DNA of 64,000 bases from Streptomyces sp. WMMB 322. Its GTDB lineage: Bacteria; Actinomycetota; Actinomycetes; Streptomycetales; Streptomycetaceae. Below, in pieces: positions 34,692 through 43,128 of this stretch; position 1 is the first letter of the stretch; every line of letters begins with the position of its first letter. The position numbers and the translations under genes are program-made. The notes under the pieces are model-generated. The model saw only the letters and a list, made by a program, of their open reading frames with translations, was not told the origin of the DNA and made no database searches. The stretch lies in the NCBI RefSeq assembly GCF_900090145.1, contig NZ_FMHI01000006.1, positions 248,001 to 312,000 on the forward strand, written 5' to 3'.

Positions 34692-35879
34692 ATGGCTACC
34701 GACACTCCCCCAGAGTCCGTACGGGAGGGGGACCCCTCTGCGACCCCTCCCACCGAGGACGCAGTACGGGCCGCGCTCGCGACCGTCGACGACCCGGAGA
34801 TCCACCGGCCGATCACCGACCTCGGCATGGTGAAGTCCATCGCCATCGGGCCCGACGGCGCAGTCGACGTCGGAATCTATCTGACAGTTTCCGGCTGCCC
34901 GCTGCGCGAGACGATCACCGCGAACGTGACCGAGGCGGTCCAGGGCGTCGAGGGGGTCACACGTGTCTCCGTCGAGCTCGACGTGATGAGCGACGAGCAG
35001 CGGCGGGAGCTCGCCTCCTCCCTGCGGGGCGGCAAGGCCGAACGTGAAGTCCCCTTCGCCCAGCCCGGCTCGCTGACCCGCGTCTACTGCGTGGCCTCCG
35101 GCAAGGGCGGCGTCGGCAAGTCCTCGGTGACCGTCAACCTGGCCGCGGCGCTCGCCGCCGAGGGCCAGAAGGTGGGCGTGGTCGACGCCGACATCTACGG
35201 TCACTCCGTGCCGCGGATGCTCGGCACCGACGACCGGCCGACGCAGGTCGAGGACATGATCATGCCGCCGTCCGCACACGGCGTGAAGGTCATCTCGATC
35301 GGCATGTTCACGCCCGGCAACTCACCCGTGGTGTGGCGCGGCCCGATGCTCCACCGTGCGCTCCAGCAGTTCCTCGCCGACGTCTACTGGGGCGACCTCG
35401 ACGTGCTGCTGCTCGACCTGCCGCCCGGCACCGGCGACATCGCGATCTCCGTCGCCCAGCTCGTGCCGAACGCCGAGATCCTCGTCGTGACCACTCCGCA
35501 GCAGGCCGCCGCGGAGGTCGCTGAGCGCGCCGGTTCCATCGCCGTGCAGACGCACCAGAAGATCGTCGGCGTCATCGAGAACATGTCGGGCATGCCCTGC
35601 CCGCACTGCGACGAGATGGTCGACGTCTTCGGCACGGGCGGCGGGCAGCGCGTCGCCGAGGGGCTCACCAAGACCACCGGCACCCAAGTGCCCGTTCTGG
35701 GCGCCGTTCCCATCGACCTGAGGCTGCGTGAGGGCGGCGACGAGGGGAAGCCGGTCGTGCTCAGCGACCCCGACTCGCCCGCCGGTTCGGCGCTGCGGGA
35801 CGTGGCCTCGAAGATCGGTGCACGTCAGCGCGGGCTCTCGGGCATGTCTCTGGGTCTGACGCCGAGCAACAAGTTCTGA
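34692..35879 (+). CDS. mrp: Mrp/ApbC/NBP35-type iron-sulfur carrier ATPase
   Basis: A 395-residue P-loop ATPase. The N-terminal MIP18/DUF59 domain (DDPEIHRPITDLGMVKSI) precedes the deviant Walker A GKGGVGKS, DADIYGHS, and the CxxC pair in MPCPHCDE that bridges a 4Fe-4S cluster between two subunits. Mrp proteins assemble or deliver Fe-S clusters to apoproteins. The ATG at 34692 sits 6 bases after a -10-like TACCAT and has no ribosome binding site, so the mRNA may be leaderless. It is followed by an exceptionally long hairpin. By position it corresponds to M. tuberculosis Rv1229c (from memory). Confidence 0.93.
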   Translation: MATDTPPESVREGDPSATPPTEDAVRAALATVDDPEIHRPITDLGMVKSIAIGPDGAVDVGIYLTVSGCPLRETITANVTEAVQGVEGVTRVSVELDVMSDEQRRELASSLRGGKAEREVPFAQPGSLTRVYCVASGKGGVGKSSVTVNLAAALAAEGQKVGVVDADIYGHSVPRMLGTDDRPTQVEDMIMPPSAHGVKVISIGMFTPGNSPVVWRGPMLHRALQQFLADVYWGDLDVLLLDLPPGTGDIAISVAQLVPNAEILVVTTPQQAAAEVAERAGSIAVQTHQKIVGVIENMSGMPCPHCDEMVDVFGTGGGQRVAEGLTKTTGTQVPVLGAVPIDLRLREGGDEGKPVVLSDPDSPAGSALRDVASKIGARQRGLSGMSLGLTPSNKF

Positions 35880-35932
35880 AGGAAGCGGGGCGGACGCGGC
35901 CATGACCGGCCCGGCTCGTTCCGTGGCACAGA

Positions 35933-35984
35933 ACGCGTGAGGGGCGCCCCCGGGCCTGGATGCCTGGGGGCGCCCCTCACGCGT
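35933..35984. terminator. Perfect 19-bp hairpin between convergent genes
   Basis: ACGCGTGAGGGGCGCCCCC (35933-35951) pairs perfectly with 35966-35984 across a 14-base loop. It lies between mrp (plus) and the hypothetical gene 36006-36659 (minus), 21 bp from the latter's stop. It is a likely bidirectional terminator without a U tract. Confidence 0.85.
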
Positions 35985-36005
35985 CGTCCATGCCGCGTAC
36001 CGCGG

Positions 36006-36659
36006 TCACTGCTGATAGCTGGTGATGTCCTTCACGACGGCGAAGCCCAGCCCGTACGCGCTCATTCCCCGCCCGTACGCGCCGATGTGCACACCCTCCT
36101 GAGCCGCACCGGCGAGAACCCAGCCGTACTCCGACTCGCGGTAGTGGAAGTCCGTCGGGACTCCGTCCACCGGCAGTGTCAGCGTGGACCATCCCCCACC
36201 GCCGAGATCGTCGGCCAGCTCCCACGCCACCACCGTCTGCTGATCGAGCCAGTCCTGGCGCAGGCCGCGCTCCATCTCCTGCGGCCACGTGCACGACAAC
36301 AGACCCGAGCCCGCGAGCCAGGCGGCCGTGGACACGGATGTCGCCTCGAGCACCCCGGTACCGTCGGCGCTGCGCCGCACGGGGCGGCTCGCGACGGTGA
36401 CCGTGACCGCGAAGCGCTGATTGTCAGGATTCGCCTCGACCTTGAGTGAGGGCACCTCCCCGTGCCCCGTCGAACCGTGCTCGACGGTGCCGTCCGCCGT
36501 CGTGCCGACCTGCATCAGCCAGCGGGGTCCGGTGAACGCCTCGTCGAGGCCGTACCACGGGAAGGAAGCCGTCAGAAACCCGTCAACAGCCCGCTCGGCA
36601 CCGGTCTCGTCCGGCGCGGCGGGCCCGGGTTCACCGGCCACCGTACTCGTCGTCTCCAT
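36006..36659 (-). CDS. Conserved hypothetical protein (217 aa)
   Basis: A 217-residue soluble protein without signal peptide or membrane helix. Visible blocks include FLTASFPWYGLDEAFTGPRW, EANPDNQRFAVTVTVASRPV and YREAEYGWV-like SEYGWVLAGAAQEG. I do not recognise the family. Good codon use and full-length fit between its neighbours support it as real. It is convergent with mrp across the 35933-35984 hairpin; the next gene downstream on that strand is separated by the same hairpin, so it is monocistronic. Confidence 0.75.
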   Translation of the reverse strand: METTSTVAGEPGPAAPDETGAERAVDGFLTASFPWYGLDEAFTGPRWLMQVGTTADGTVEHGSTGHGEVPSLKVEANPDNQRFAVTVTVASRPVRRSADGTGVLEATSVSTAAWLAGSGLLSCTWPQEMERGLRQDWLDQQTVVAWELADDLGGGGWSTLTLPVDGVPTDFHYRESEYGWVLAGAAQEGVHIGAYGRGMSAYGLGFAVVKDITSYQQ

Positions 36660-36877
36660 CTTCGCGACGCCTCCTCAATGCCCTGTGCCACGGGCAGCCT
36701 GCCCCCCTCGGACGGCGAACCCCGGACACTGGGAGGATAGCCACCCGGGTCCGCCGTTTCGGGCATGACCAATCATCGGCCCTTCATCAGGGACGTGAGA
36801 TGCGCCTCCCAGGTGACCCGCATGAGGCAGATGATGCGGACGATGCGCGAAGTGCCCGGGTATGTGACCCGAAAGGT

Positions 36878-37369
36878 TCAGGTCGCGTCGGCGTCGAACG
36901 GCGGCGGCTCGTCCTTCGGGCGCTCGCGCCGGCTCTCCTTGCTCAGCGGATCGGAGGCGTCCAGATCCGTGGCCGTACCGCCGCCCTTGCGCAGACTCGT
37001 ACGGCCTCCGCCGGAGCCGCTCTTGCCGCGCGCACCGACGCTCTCGGTGCCGTTCACCGCGTCGGTGACGTCCGCCATGTCGTCGCGGAAGTCGAGACTG
37101 CTGCGGATCTCCTTGAGGCCCAGGTCGTCACCGTCGAGCAGGTGTTTGCGGGCGAAGGTCTTCGGATTCAGATCCTCGAAGTCGAAGTCCTTGAACTCGG
37201 GGCCCAGCTCGGAGCGGATGTCCTCCCTGGCGTTGTCGGAGAACTGGCGCACCTTCCGGATGAACGCGGCCACGTCCTGGATCACCTTGGGCAGCTTCTC
37301 CGGCCCGAAGACGAGGATCGCGAGGACGACGAGCGCGACCAGCTCTAGGGGTCCTATGTCGAAGAACAC
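36878..37369 (-). CDS. tatB: Sec-independent translocase component TatB
   Basis: A 163-residue TatB-type protein. It has an N-terminal membrane helix (GPLELVALVVLAILVFGPEK), the conserved PEKLP hinge, an amphipathic helix (VIQDVAAFIRKVRQFS) and a long hydrophilic tail. It belongs to the twin-arginine translocase receptor that exports folded proteins. The GTG start at 37369 follows GGGAG with 7-base spacing. It lies downstream of sigE and its anti-sigma factor, as in mycobacteria (sigE-rseA-htrA-tatB), but without the htrA gene in between. Confidence 0.9.
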   Translation of the reverse strand: MFFDIGPLELVALVVLAILVFGPEKLPKVIQDVAAFIRKVRQFSDNAREDIRSELGPEFKDFDFEDLNPKTFARKHLLDGDDLGLKEIRSSLDFRDDMADVTDAVNGTESVGARGKSGSGGGRTSLRKGGGTATDLDASDPLSKESRRERPKDEPPPFDADAT

Positions 37370-37590
37370 CTTGCAGCTCCCTCATCCTCATGCGTTCGCG
37401 GGCGGTGGGGCGGCCCGGTCTCACGGTACCCGCAGTGCGGACCACGGTGGGAGCCCGCCTCGGCATCCGCACGAACGGAGCCGACGGTGCGGCCGGCCCC
37501 CTGCGGCCGCAATCCGCCCTTGCGCGGCGGGACTTCGGCCACTGCGGCTGCTTCGGCCGGACGCGGCGGGACCGCACGGCGGCCGTACGC

Positions 37591-38655
37591 TCAGCGCTGC
37601 GGCGGGGCCGCCGTGGTGACCGGCGAGCCGCCGCCCCCACGGCCCTTGCGGATCGTCCCGCCCGGGAACGTGTCCGCGGGAAGCCCGGCATACGCCTCGG
37701 CGCCGTACTCGTACGAGCCCAGCGCCGCCGAGGCCCGAGCCGGCCACATCGTCCCTGCGGAGAAGAAAGCCTCCCGCAGCAACGGAACGGGAGCGGTTTC
37801 GATGCGCTCGCCCTCTGCCGGCGGTGCCGTCGGCGCCGCCCACGGAGCACCACGTTGGAATCCGGTGCTGCGGCCGGCCTTCAGAGCGGCACCACTGCTG
37901 TCACCGGAGGCCGCGGTCGCGCTCAGCACCGTGCCGCTCACAGCGCTGTGCGCCGCACCCGCGTCCCGGCGACGGCGCTCACTGCTGCCGCCGGCGGAGG
38001 TCGTACGGACGGAGCTGGCGGCGGTGGTGCCGCTGTCGCCCTTGGCGACCGAGGCACCGCTGCCCGTGCTGCCGCCGCCCACGCCGCCCGCCAGGGCGAG
38101 CGCCGCCAGGGAGACCGCACCGGCTGCCGCGAAGGCGAAACGGCGGCCTCGCGCGGACAGCCGCTCCAACTCGTGTATCCGGAAGCCGCGGCTCGGCGAG
38201 AGTGCGCTGCCGCCGCGTCCGCCGCGAAGCTGCTCGAAGGCCCACACGGAGGCGCCGGACTCGGCGCGCACCGTCTGCGCCGCCGTACCGGAGATGCCCC
38301 CGAGGGGTTTGCCGCCGCCGAGGGGTTTGCCGCCGAGGCCGCCGGAGCCGGGCGGCATTCCGTCGTACGGGCCGTCACCGGGCCCGCAGGCGGGGAGGCC
38401 CTGGAGGCGCGCCAGCAGACCGTCCGAAGGAGGCGGGGGCGCGGTGTCCGCGAAGACGTTCTTCACCCGGCGCTGCGCGTCGGCCTCCGCCTTGCAGCCC
38501 CCGCAGGTCGCCAGGTGCGCCAGCACGCGTTCACGCGCGTCGTGTCCCAGCTCACCGTCGATCAGCGCCGCAAGGCGGTCACCGAGATGCTGTTCGGCCG
38601 GAGTGAGCTCTCTCTCCGGCTGCGGGGTTCTGCCGCCCAGACCTGTGCCACTCAC
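37591..38655 (-). CDS. rseA: Zinc-finger anti-sigma factor (RseA-like)
   Basis: A 354-residue anti-sigma factor. The zf-HC2/ZAS domain is at residues 20-65 (LAALIDGEL, then [14 protein letters not shown], HxxxCxxC). A Gly/Pro-rich region, one membrane helix (about 190-215, [20 protein letters not shown]) and an extracytoplasmic Ser/Gly/Ala-rich tail follow. ZAS proteins bind and silence an ECF sigma factor until stress triggers release or proteolysis. The GTG start at 38655 overlaps the SigE stop as GTGA, so the two are translationally coupled in a 1:1 ratio. Part of the sigE regulon by inference. Confidence 0.88.
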   Translation of the reverse strand: MSGTGLGGRTPQPERELTPAEQHLGDRLAALIDGELGHDARERVLAHLATCGGCKAEADAQRRVKNVFADTAPPPPSDGLLARLQGLPACGPGDGPYDGMPPGSGGLGGKPLGGGKPLGGISGTAAQTVRAESGASVWAFEQLRGGRGGSALSPSRGFRIHELERLSARGRRFAFAAAGAVSLAALALAGGVGGGSTGSGASVAKGDSGTTAASSVRTTSAGGSSERRRRDAGAAHSAVSGTVLSATAASGDSSGAALKAGRSTGFQRGAPWAAPTAPPAEGERIETAPVPLLREAFFSAGTMWPARASAALGSYEYGAEAYAGLPADTFPGGTIRKGRGGGGSPVTTAAPPQR

Positions 38656-39425
38656 GCGGCACCTACCTCCCCACTCCCTACGGCGGGAGCGGCCGCACTC
38701 AGGGAACGCTGCTGCTCCGCGCGTGCCTCGGGCGAACGGTGCTGCAGAGCCTTGCGCAGCTGCGAGCGCCCACGGTGAATGCGGCTGCGCACGGTGCCCA
38801 GCTTCACGCCGAGCGTGGCAGCGATCTCCTCGTACGAAAGCCCCTCGATGTCGCAGAGCACCACGGCGGCACGGAACTCCGGCGCGAGGGTGTCCAGCGC
38901 CTGCTGGACGTCCGCGTCGAAGTGGGTGTCGTTGAAGTGCTGCTGCGGCGTGGGCTCACGGCTGGGAAGGCGCTCGGCGGCGTCGTCGGCGAGCGCGTCG
39001 AAGCGGATGCGCTGCTTGCGGCGCACGGTGTCGAGAAAGAGGTTCGTGGTGATGCGGTGCAGCCAGCCCTCGAACGTGCCCGGCGTGTACGTCGACAGGG
39101 AGCGGAAGACGCGGACGAAGACCTCCTGGGTGAGATCTTCCGCGTCGTGCTGGTTGCCGGTGAGGCGGTAGGCGAGACGGTAGACCCGCGCGCCGTGCGT
39201 GCTGACGATCTCCTCCCAGGAAGGAGGGGTCCACGCCTGGCTCTCCGCATCGGTGTCGAACGTCGCCGTCGTCGCGGATTGGGCGGGGCGGACCTGGTCA
39301 GCGGTGTCTGTCACGGATTTCGGCTCGTCCGCCGACCTGCGAAAACGCCGGAGCATTCCACGGTCCCGGACAGCAGCCGCACCTCCCCTGTCGGCTCTGG
39401 TGGTGTCCAGTGGACCACCAACCAT
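38652..39425 (-). CDS. sigE: ECF RNA polymerase sigma factor SigE-like
   Basis: A 257-residue group-4 sigma factor. Region 2 is seen as [20 protein letters not shown] with [20 protein letters not shown], and region 4 as [20 protein letters not shown] with RIHRGRSQL. It is the orthologue type of mycobacterial SigE, which responds to envelope stress; it differs from the Streptomyces SigE of the CseBC system despite the name. The ATG at 39425 has GAGG 5 bases upstream. Its stop overlaps the anti-sigma start (GTGA). The operon continues to tatB. Confidence 0.9.
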   Translation of the reverse strand: MVGGPLDTTRADRGGAAAVRDRGMLRRFRRSADEPKSVTDTADQVRPAQSATTATFDTDAESQAWTPPSWEEIVSTHGARVYRLAYRLTGNQHDAEDLTQEVFVRVFRSLSTYTPGTFEGWLHRITTNLFLDTVRRKQRIRFDALADDAAERLPSREPTPQQHFNDTHFDADVQQALDTLAPEFRAAVVLCDIEGLSYEEIAATLGVKLGTVRSRIHRGRSQLRKALQHRSPEARAEQQRSLSAAAPAVGSGEVGAA

Positions 39426-39596
39426 AACGACCTCGCCCGTTAGCTCCGGATAAGCACTTTTGACCGGCTCACCGTTCCGCCGCTGCTTCTGCTTCACAGC
39501 CGTCGACCGAAATTCCACAGCACCCCCTGCACCTTCCACCCCATTCCAACGCTCGGTCCCATCCGCGGGTTCCCGGGGCAACGGATACAGTCACGG

Positions 39597-40283
39597 TTGC
39601 GTGGAGGACGGGGACAGGAGAGGGCCATTACCGGCAACCGGCAGTCGAACTGGGCGTTCGCCGACGCCTACGGCGCCGAGCTCGTCGACGACGCCGAGAA
39701 CGCGGCGCTGCGCTGGGCCCGTGAGCGGGCTCAGCAGGCGGGCGTGCGCGCGGTGTCCCCCGCCACCGGTGCCACACTGCGACTGCTGGCTGCGACGGCC
39801 GGCGCCAAGGCCGTCGCCGAGATCGGCACCGGCACAGGCGTCTCCGGCATCCACCTCATGGCCGGGATGCGTCCCGACGGCGTCCTGACGACGGTGGACA
39901 CCGACCCGGAACAGCAACAGTTCGCGCGGCAGGCCTTCCGGGCCGCCGGGTTCGCGGGGAACCGTGCGCGCTTCATCCCGGGGTCGGCGCTCGACGTGCT
40001 GCCGCGCCTGGCCGACCGCGGCTACGACCTGGTCTTCTGCGACGGGGACCGGTCCGAGTGCCTGGAGTACTTCGCCGAGGCGCTGCGTCTGCTGCGGCCC
40101 GGCGGGCTCGTCTGCTTCGAGGGCGTCTTCGCCAACGGCCGCACGGTCGACGCCGGGGCCCAGCCCGCCGAAGTGCGCAAGCTGCGTGAACTGCTGGGCG
40201 CCGTACGGGAGAGCGACGATCTCGTGCCGTCGCTGCTGCCGGTGGGAGACGGACTGCTCTGCGCGGTCAAGCGCGAGAGGTGA
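39597..40283 (+). CDS. O-methyltransferase (class I SAM-dependent)
   Basis: A protein of about 218-228 residues of the catechol O-methyltransferase-like family. Motif I is AEIGTGTGVSGIHL, then TTVDTDPEQQQFARQAF, the metal-binding YDLVFCDGDRSE and LRLLRPGGLVCFEGVF. It is divergent from sigE, as in mycobacteria (Rv1220c-sigE). The start is odd. The best ribosome binding site (GGAG at 39617-39620) is placed 6 bases before an ATT codon at 39627, and family homology starts there (ITGNRQSNWAFADAY). The TTG at 39597 is only the first formal start. The methylated substrate is unknown. Confidence 0.85.
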   Translation: MRGGRGQERAITGNRQSNWAFADAYGAELVDDAENAALRWARERAQQAGVRAVSPATGATLRLLAATAGAKAVAEIGTGTGVSGIHLMAGMRPDGVLTTVDTDPEQQQFARQAFRAAGFAGNRARFIPGSALDVLPRLADRGYDLVFCDGDRSECLEYFAEALRLLRPGGLVCFEGVFANGRTVDAGAQPAEVRKLRELLGAVRESDDLVPSLLPVGDGLLCAVKRER

Positions 40284-40399
40284 CCGGAGCACGCGAGGAC
40301 GAGCGCAGAGCCGATGCGCCGCGGCGGGCGATCCGTGCGGCTCCCGCACACACCTCGTGCCGCCCGGCCGATGCGCCGGTGCACCGCGGACGAACACAT

Positions 40400-40432
40400 C
40401 TGCCCCGGAGCACGATGCGTGCTCCGGGGCAG
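40400..40432 (+). terminator. 15-bp hairpin after the O-methyltransferase gene
   Basis: CTGCCCCGGAGCACG (40400-40414) pairs perfectly with CGTGCTCCGGGGCAG (40418-40432) across a 3-base loop. It is in the 205-bp gap between convergent genes (O-methyltransferase and DUF3117). Confidence 0.8.
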
Positions 40433-40488
40433 TGGAGAACCCACTGATGGCTGGCTCGGTCCGCGCGTGCGGCCCCCCACGCCGGGCG

Positions 40489-40656
40489 TCAGCCGCAGAC
40501 TTTCTTGAGCTCCTCACCGAGCGCAGTCGCCTCGTCCGGGGTCAGCTCGACGACGAGTCGCCCACCGCCTTCGAGCGGAACGCGCATGACGATGCCCCGC
40601 CCCTCCTTGGTCACCTCGAGCGGGCCGTCACCCGTCCGCGGCTTCATGGCCGCCAT
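40489..40656 (-). CDS. DUF3117 small conserved protein (55 aa)
   Basis: A 55-residue protein. It starts MAAMKPRTGDGPLEVTKEGR and ends DEATALGEELKKVCG, the full-length DUF3117 pattern present in nearly all actinobacteria (M. tuberculosis Rv1211, from memory). Its function is not known. The ATG at 40656 is preceded by AAGGGGAACGAGC, a suitable ribosome binding site. In mycobacteria it is next to tag (Rv1210); here the enoyl-CoA hydratase lies between them. Confidence 0.9.
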   Translation of the reverse strand: MAAMKPRTGDGPLEVTKEGRGIVMRVPLEGGGRLVVELTPDEATALGEELKKVCG

Positions 40657-40735
40657 GCTCGTTCCCCTTCCTGAAACCAGCTGATGCAGCCGACAACGCG
40701 CGTGTCACCGGCATCGAACACATTGCTTCGAAACC

Positions 40736-40766
40736 ATTATCCCGCATGGCAGGACCCGATGACCAA
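40736..40766 (-). promoter_or_regulatory. Candidate promoter of the DUF3117 gene
   Basis: On the minus strand GATAAT (complement of 40736-40741) is a strong -10 element in a GC-rich genome. TTGGTC about 19 bases upstream is a possible -35. The distance to the start at 40656 leaves about 70 nt of leader. The plus strand of this 286-bp gap should hold the enoyl-CoA hydratase promoter, but I cannot place it. Confidence 0.4.
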
Positions 40767-40942
40767 CAAGAGGTGGCACTACTTGTGACTCGCTCTCACC
40801 CAAAACCACTCATTCCGTCGACGAACCTGCGATACTGACCCGCTTCACTTCGCCGGAGCCCGTCGAGGGGGCGGCCCGGCGCCGGTGCGGAACGCCGGGG
40901 ACGCCCTGTCGGCGCCCGATGATCTGAGCCATGCTTGCCCTC

Positions 40943-41731
40943 ATGTCGGACACCGTGCTCTATGACGTCACCGAGGGTCTCGCGACGGTCACCCTCAACC
41001 GCCCTGATGCGATGAACGCGCTCGACAACGAGCTCAAGTCGGCGCTGCGCGACACCCTCCGCGAGGCAGCCGAGGACGAGGCCGTGAGGGCGGTGCTGCT
41101 GACCGGCAACGGACGCGCCTTCTGCGTGGGACAGGACCTGAAGGAACACATCGGCGCCCTGCAGGACGGCGGAGGCAACGCCCTCAGCACGGTCGAGGAT
41201 CACTACAACCCGATCACCCTGGCCCTCGCAGGCATGCCGAAGCCGGTCGTGGCCGCGGTCAACGGAGTCGCCGCCGGTGCGGGCGCCGGGTTCGCCTTCG
41301 CCGCCGACTACCGCGTGCTCGCCGAGTCCGCCGCCTTCAACACCTCCTTCGCGGGGATCGCACTGACCGCGGACTCGGGGATCTCCTGGACACTCCCCCG
41401 CCTCGTGGGCCCGAGCCGGGCCGCCGACCTGCTGCTCTTCCCCCGGAGCGTGCGCTCCGGCGAGGCCCTCGAAATGGGGCTGGCCCACCGGGTCGTGCCG
41501 GACGGAGAGCTCGCGGACCAGGCCGGGAGCGTGGCGCGCGAGCTGGCCCAGGGGCCGACCCGCGCATACGCGGCGATCAAGGAATCGCTCGCGTACGGCG
41601 CCGGCCACTCGCTGGCCGAGACGCTGGAGAAGGAGGCCGAACTGCAGGTGCGTGCCGGGGCCACGAAGGACCACCGGACAGCGGTCGAGGCGTTCGTCAA
41701 GAAGGAGAAGCCGCGCTTCACGGGAGAGTGA
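40943..41731 (+). CDS. Enoyl-CoA hydratase/isomerase family protein
   Basis: A 262-residue crotonase-fold enzyme. It shows VTLNRPDAMNALDNELKSAL, the oxyanion-hole segment GNGRAFCVGQDLKE, and the second glycine turn AAVNGVAAGAGAGFAFAADY, followed by SAAFNTSFAGIALTADSG. The position usually taken by one catalytic Glu of classical hydratases reads FAGIALTAD, so it may act as an isomerase or hydrolase such as PaaB/PaaG-type. The ATG at 40943 is the family start (SDTVLYDVTEGLATVTL). A second ATG at 40931 lies in frame and neither has a clear ribosome binding site. It is transcribed alone between the divergent DUF3117 gene and the convergent tag. Confidence 0.87.
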   Translation: MSDTVLYDVTEGLATVTLNRPDAMNALDNELKSALRDTLREAAEDEAVRAVLLTGNGRAFCVGQDLKEHIGALQDGGGNALSTVEDHYNPITLALAGMPKPVVAAVNGVAAGAGAGFAFAADYRVLAESAAFNTSFAGIALTADSGISWTLPRLVGPSRAADLLLFPRSVRSGEALEMGLAHRVVPDGELADQAGSVARELAQGPTRAYAAIKESLAYGAGHSLAETLEKEAELQVRAGATKDHRTAVEAFVKKEKPRFTGE

Positions 41732-41767
41732 GGCGCACAGAGAGGCGCAGGAACGGGCGACCGCCGG

Positions 41768-42373
41768 TCAGCCGCCGGCGGCGTCCATCTCGTCCCGTGC
41801 CCAGCAGTCGGCCAGATGATCGTTGACGAGGCCGCACGCCTGCATCAGCGCGTACGCCGTCGTGGGGCCGACGAAGCGGAAACCGCGCTTCTTCAGGTCC
41901 TTCGCGAGCGCCGTCGACTCGGCCGTGACGGCGGGAATCCCGGCGTGCGTACGGGGCGCGGGGCGCCCCTCCCGGTCGGGGGCGAACGACCAGATCAGCG
42001 AGTCCAGTTCGCCCTCACCGAGGGCGGCCGCCACCTGCGCGTTGGCGACGGCCGCCCGGATCTTCGCGCGGTTGCGGATGATGCCGGGATCGCCGAGCAG
42101 CCGCTCCTCGTCCTCCGGCGTGAAGGCAGCCACCTTCTCGATGCGGAAGCCCGCGAAGGCGGACCGGAATCCCTCGCGGCGGCGGAGAATCGTCAGCCAG
42201 GACAGGCCGGACTGGAACGCCTCGAGACACAGCCGTTCGAAGAGGGCGTCGTCACCGTGGACAGGGCGGCCCCACTCGGTGTCGTGGTACGCGACGTAGT
42301 CGTCGGCGGACAGACCCCACGGGCAGCGCAGCAGCCCGTCGGGGCCCGGCTGCGCACCTCCCTCAACGGCCAT
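41768..42373 (-). CDS. tag: DNA-3-methyladenine glycosylase I
   Basis: A 201-residue Tag-family glycosylase that removes 3-methyladenine from alkylated DNA. Its N-terminus has the conserved RCPWG followed by YHDTEWGRPV. A zinc site is expected from this Cys with C-terminal residues (HLADCWARDE), with ESxTALAKDLKKRGFRFVGP and TTAYALMQACGLVNDH in between. The ATG at 42373 has AGGAGTGGCC upstream and overlaps the DivIVA-like gene end by 11 bp. It is co-transcribed with that gene, as in mycobacteria (Rv1209-Rv1210, from memory). Confidence 0.92.
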   Translation of the reverse strand: MAVEGGAQPGPDGLLRCPWGLSADDYVAYHDTEWGRPVHGDDALFERLCLEAFQSGLSWLTILRRREGFRSAFAGFRIEKVAAFTPEDEERLLGDPGIIRNRAKIRAAVANAQVAAALGEGELDSLIWSFAPDREGRPAPRTHAGIPAVTAESTALAKDLKKRGFRFVGPTTAYALMQACGLVNDHLADCWARDEMDAAGG

Positions 42374-42815
42374 CGGGCCACTCCTGCGCACCCTGCCTGA
42401 ACGCCCCCGCGCCGTAGGCGCCGAACCCGCCGCCGGGACCGCCGCCCGCGGTCTCCGGCCCGGGGCCTCCACCCGGGTCGCCGCGCCCCATGGCCGCCGC
42501 CTGGGCGCCCGCCAGCGCCGACTCGAGCTCCGCGATGCGCGCGTCGCGCTCGGCCAGCTCGGCACCGAGCCTGTCCAGCACGTCGTCGACCTGCTGCATC
42601 CGGTATCCCCTGGCCGTGACCGGGAGCCGCAGCCCGTCCACGTCGACCCGGCTGACGGGACGGCCCTCCGGCAGCGGCTCGTCGAGCTGGTCGGGCGGGG
42701 CGTCCCTCAGGCCGCCGACGGCTACATCGCCCCGCTCGTCCGCGGAACTGCCCACCACGGCGAGCGTGACCGCGGCGACGACCACAGCCAGCGAGATCAG
42801 CAGGAACCAGAACAC
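42363..42815 (-). CDS. DivIVA-domain membrane protein
   Basis: A 150-residue protein. One N-terminal membrane helix (VFWFLLISLAVVVAAVTLAV) is followed by a DivIVA-like segment (LPVTARGYRMQQVDDVLDRL) with a short coiled coil (GAELAERDARIAELESALAG), then a Gly-rich tail. DivIVA proteins mark curved membrane at the cell pole or septum; this small version is a membrane-anchored accessory. The GTG at 42815 has GGGGAG 6 bases upstream. The frame runs open through the repeat array above it (MNAVRGPLA repeated), but that is an artefact of the 27-bp unit. It is coupled to tag by an 11-bp overlap. Confidence 0.82.
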   Translation of the reverse strand: MFWFLLISLAVVVAAVTLAVVGSSADERGDVAVGGLRDAPPDQLDEPLPEGRPVSRVDVDGLRLPVTARGYRMQQVDDVLDRLGAELAERDARIAELESALAGAQAAAMGRGDPGGGPGPETAGGGPGGGFGAYGAGAFRQGAQEWPDGR

Positions 42816-42839
42816 GGCCAACTCCCCGAGGAATTCTTC

Positions 42840-42971
42840 GCGAGAGGGACCTCTCGCAGCGTTCATTGCGAGAGGCCCTCTCACAGCGTTCATTGCGAGA
42901 AGCCCTCTCACAGCGTTCATTGCGAGAGGCCCTCTCACAGCGTTCATTGCGAGAGGCCCTCTCGCGAACGG
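42840..42971. repeat. Array of five 27-bp units, each with a palindrome
   Basis: Units start GCGAGAGGCCCTCTC and end with ACAGCGTTCATT: 42840-42867 (28 bp), 42868-42894, 42895-42921, 42922-42948, and a partial at 42949-42971. Each contains the near-perfect inverted repeat GAGAGGCCCTCTC. The array lies 25 bp upstream of the DivIVA-like gene start and before divergent folP, in the place of its promoter or leader. It could be an operator array or an RNA hairpin series. Confidence 0.9.
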
Positions 42972-43128
42972 TCCGGATGACTACGGCTTCCTATCCTCCC
43001 CGATCGTGCCACGCCCCACCGACACAACCGACAGGTCCGCAAGCGGAGCGCCCATCACCGCCCGTTAAGGTCGCCTCCGGGGGGAAAGGGCACATGCCTC
43101 CCCCTCAGCGCTGAGCGAGAGGACGGCG

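Noticed and set aside
37370..37590. Remnant of an htrA-type protease between the anti-sigma factor and tatB
   Set aside because: No trypsin-like motif (such as GDSG or a catalytic His or Asp block) can be found in any frame.
42816..42947. N-terminal extension of the DivIVA-like protein with repeated MNAVRGPLA
   Set aside because: It is the translation of the 27-bp repeat; a GTG with GGGGAG ribosome binding site just before the membrane helix is the better start.
42836..42971. The 27-bp array as a CRISPR
   Set aside because: There are no unique spacers between repeats; units are contiguous and no cas genes are near.
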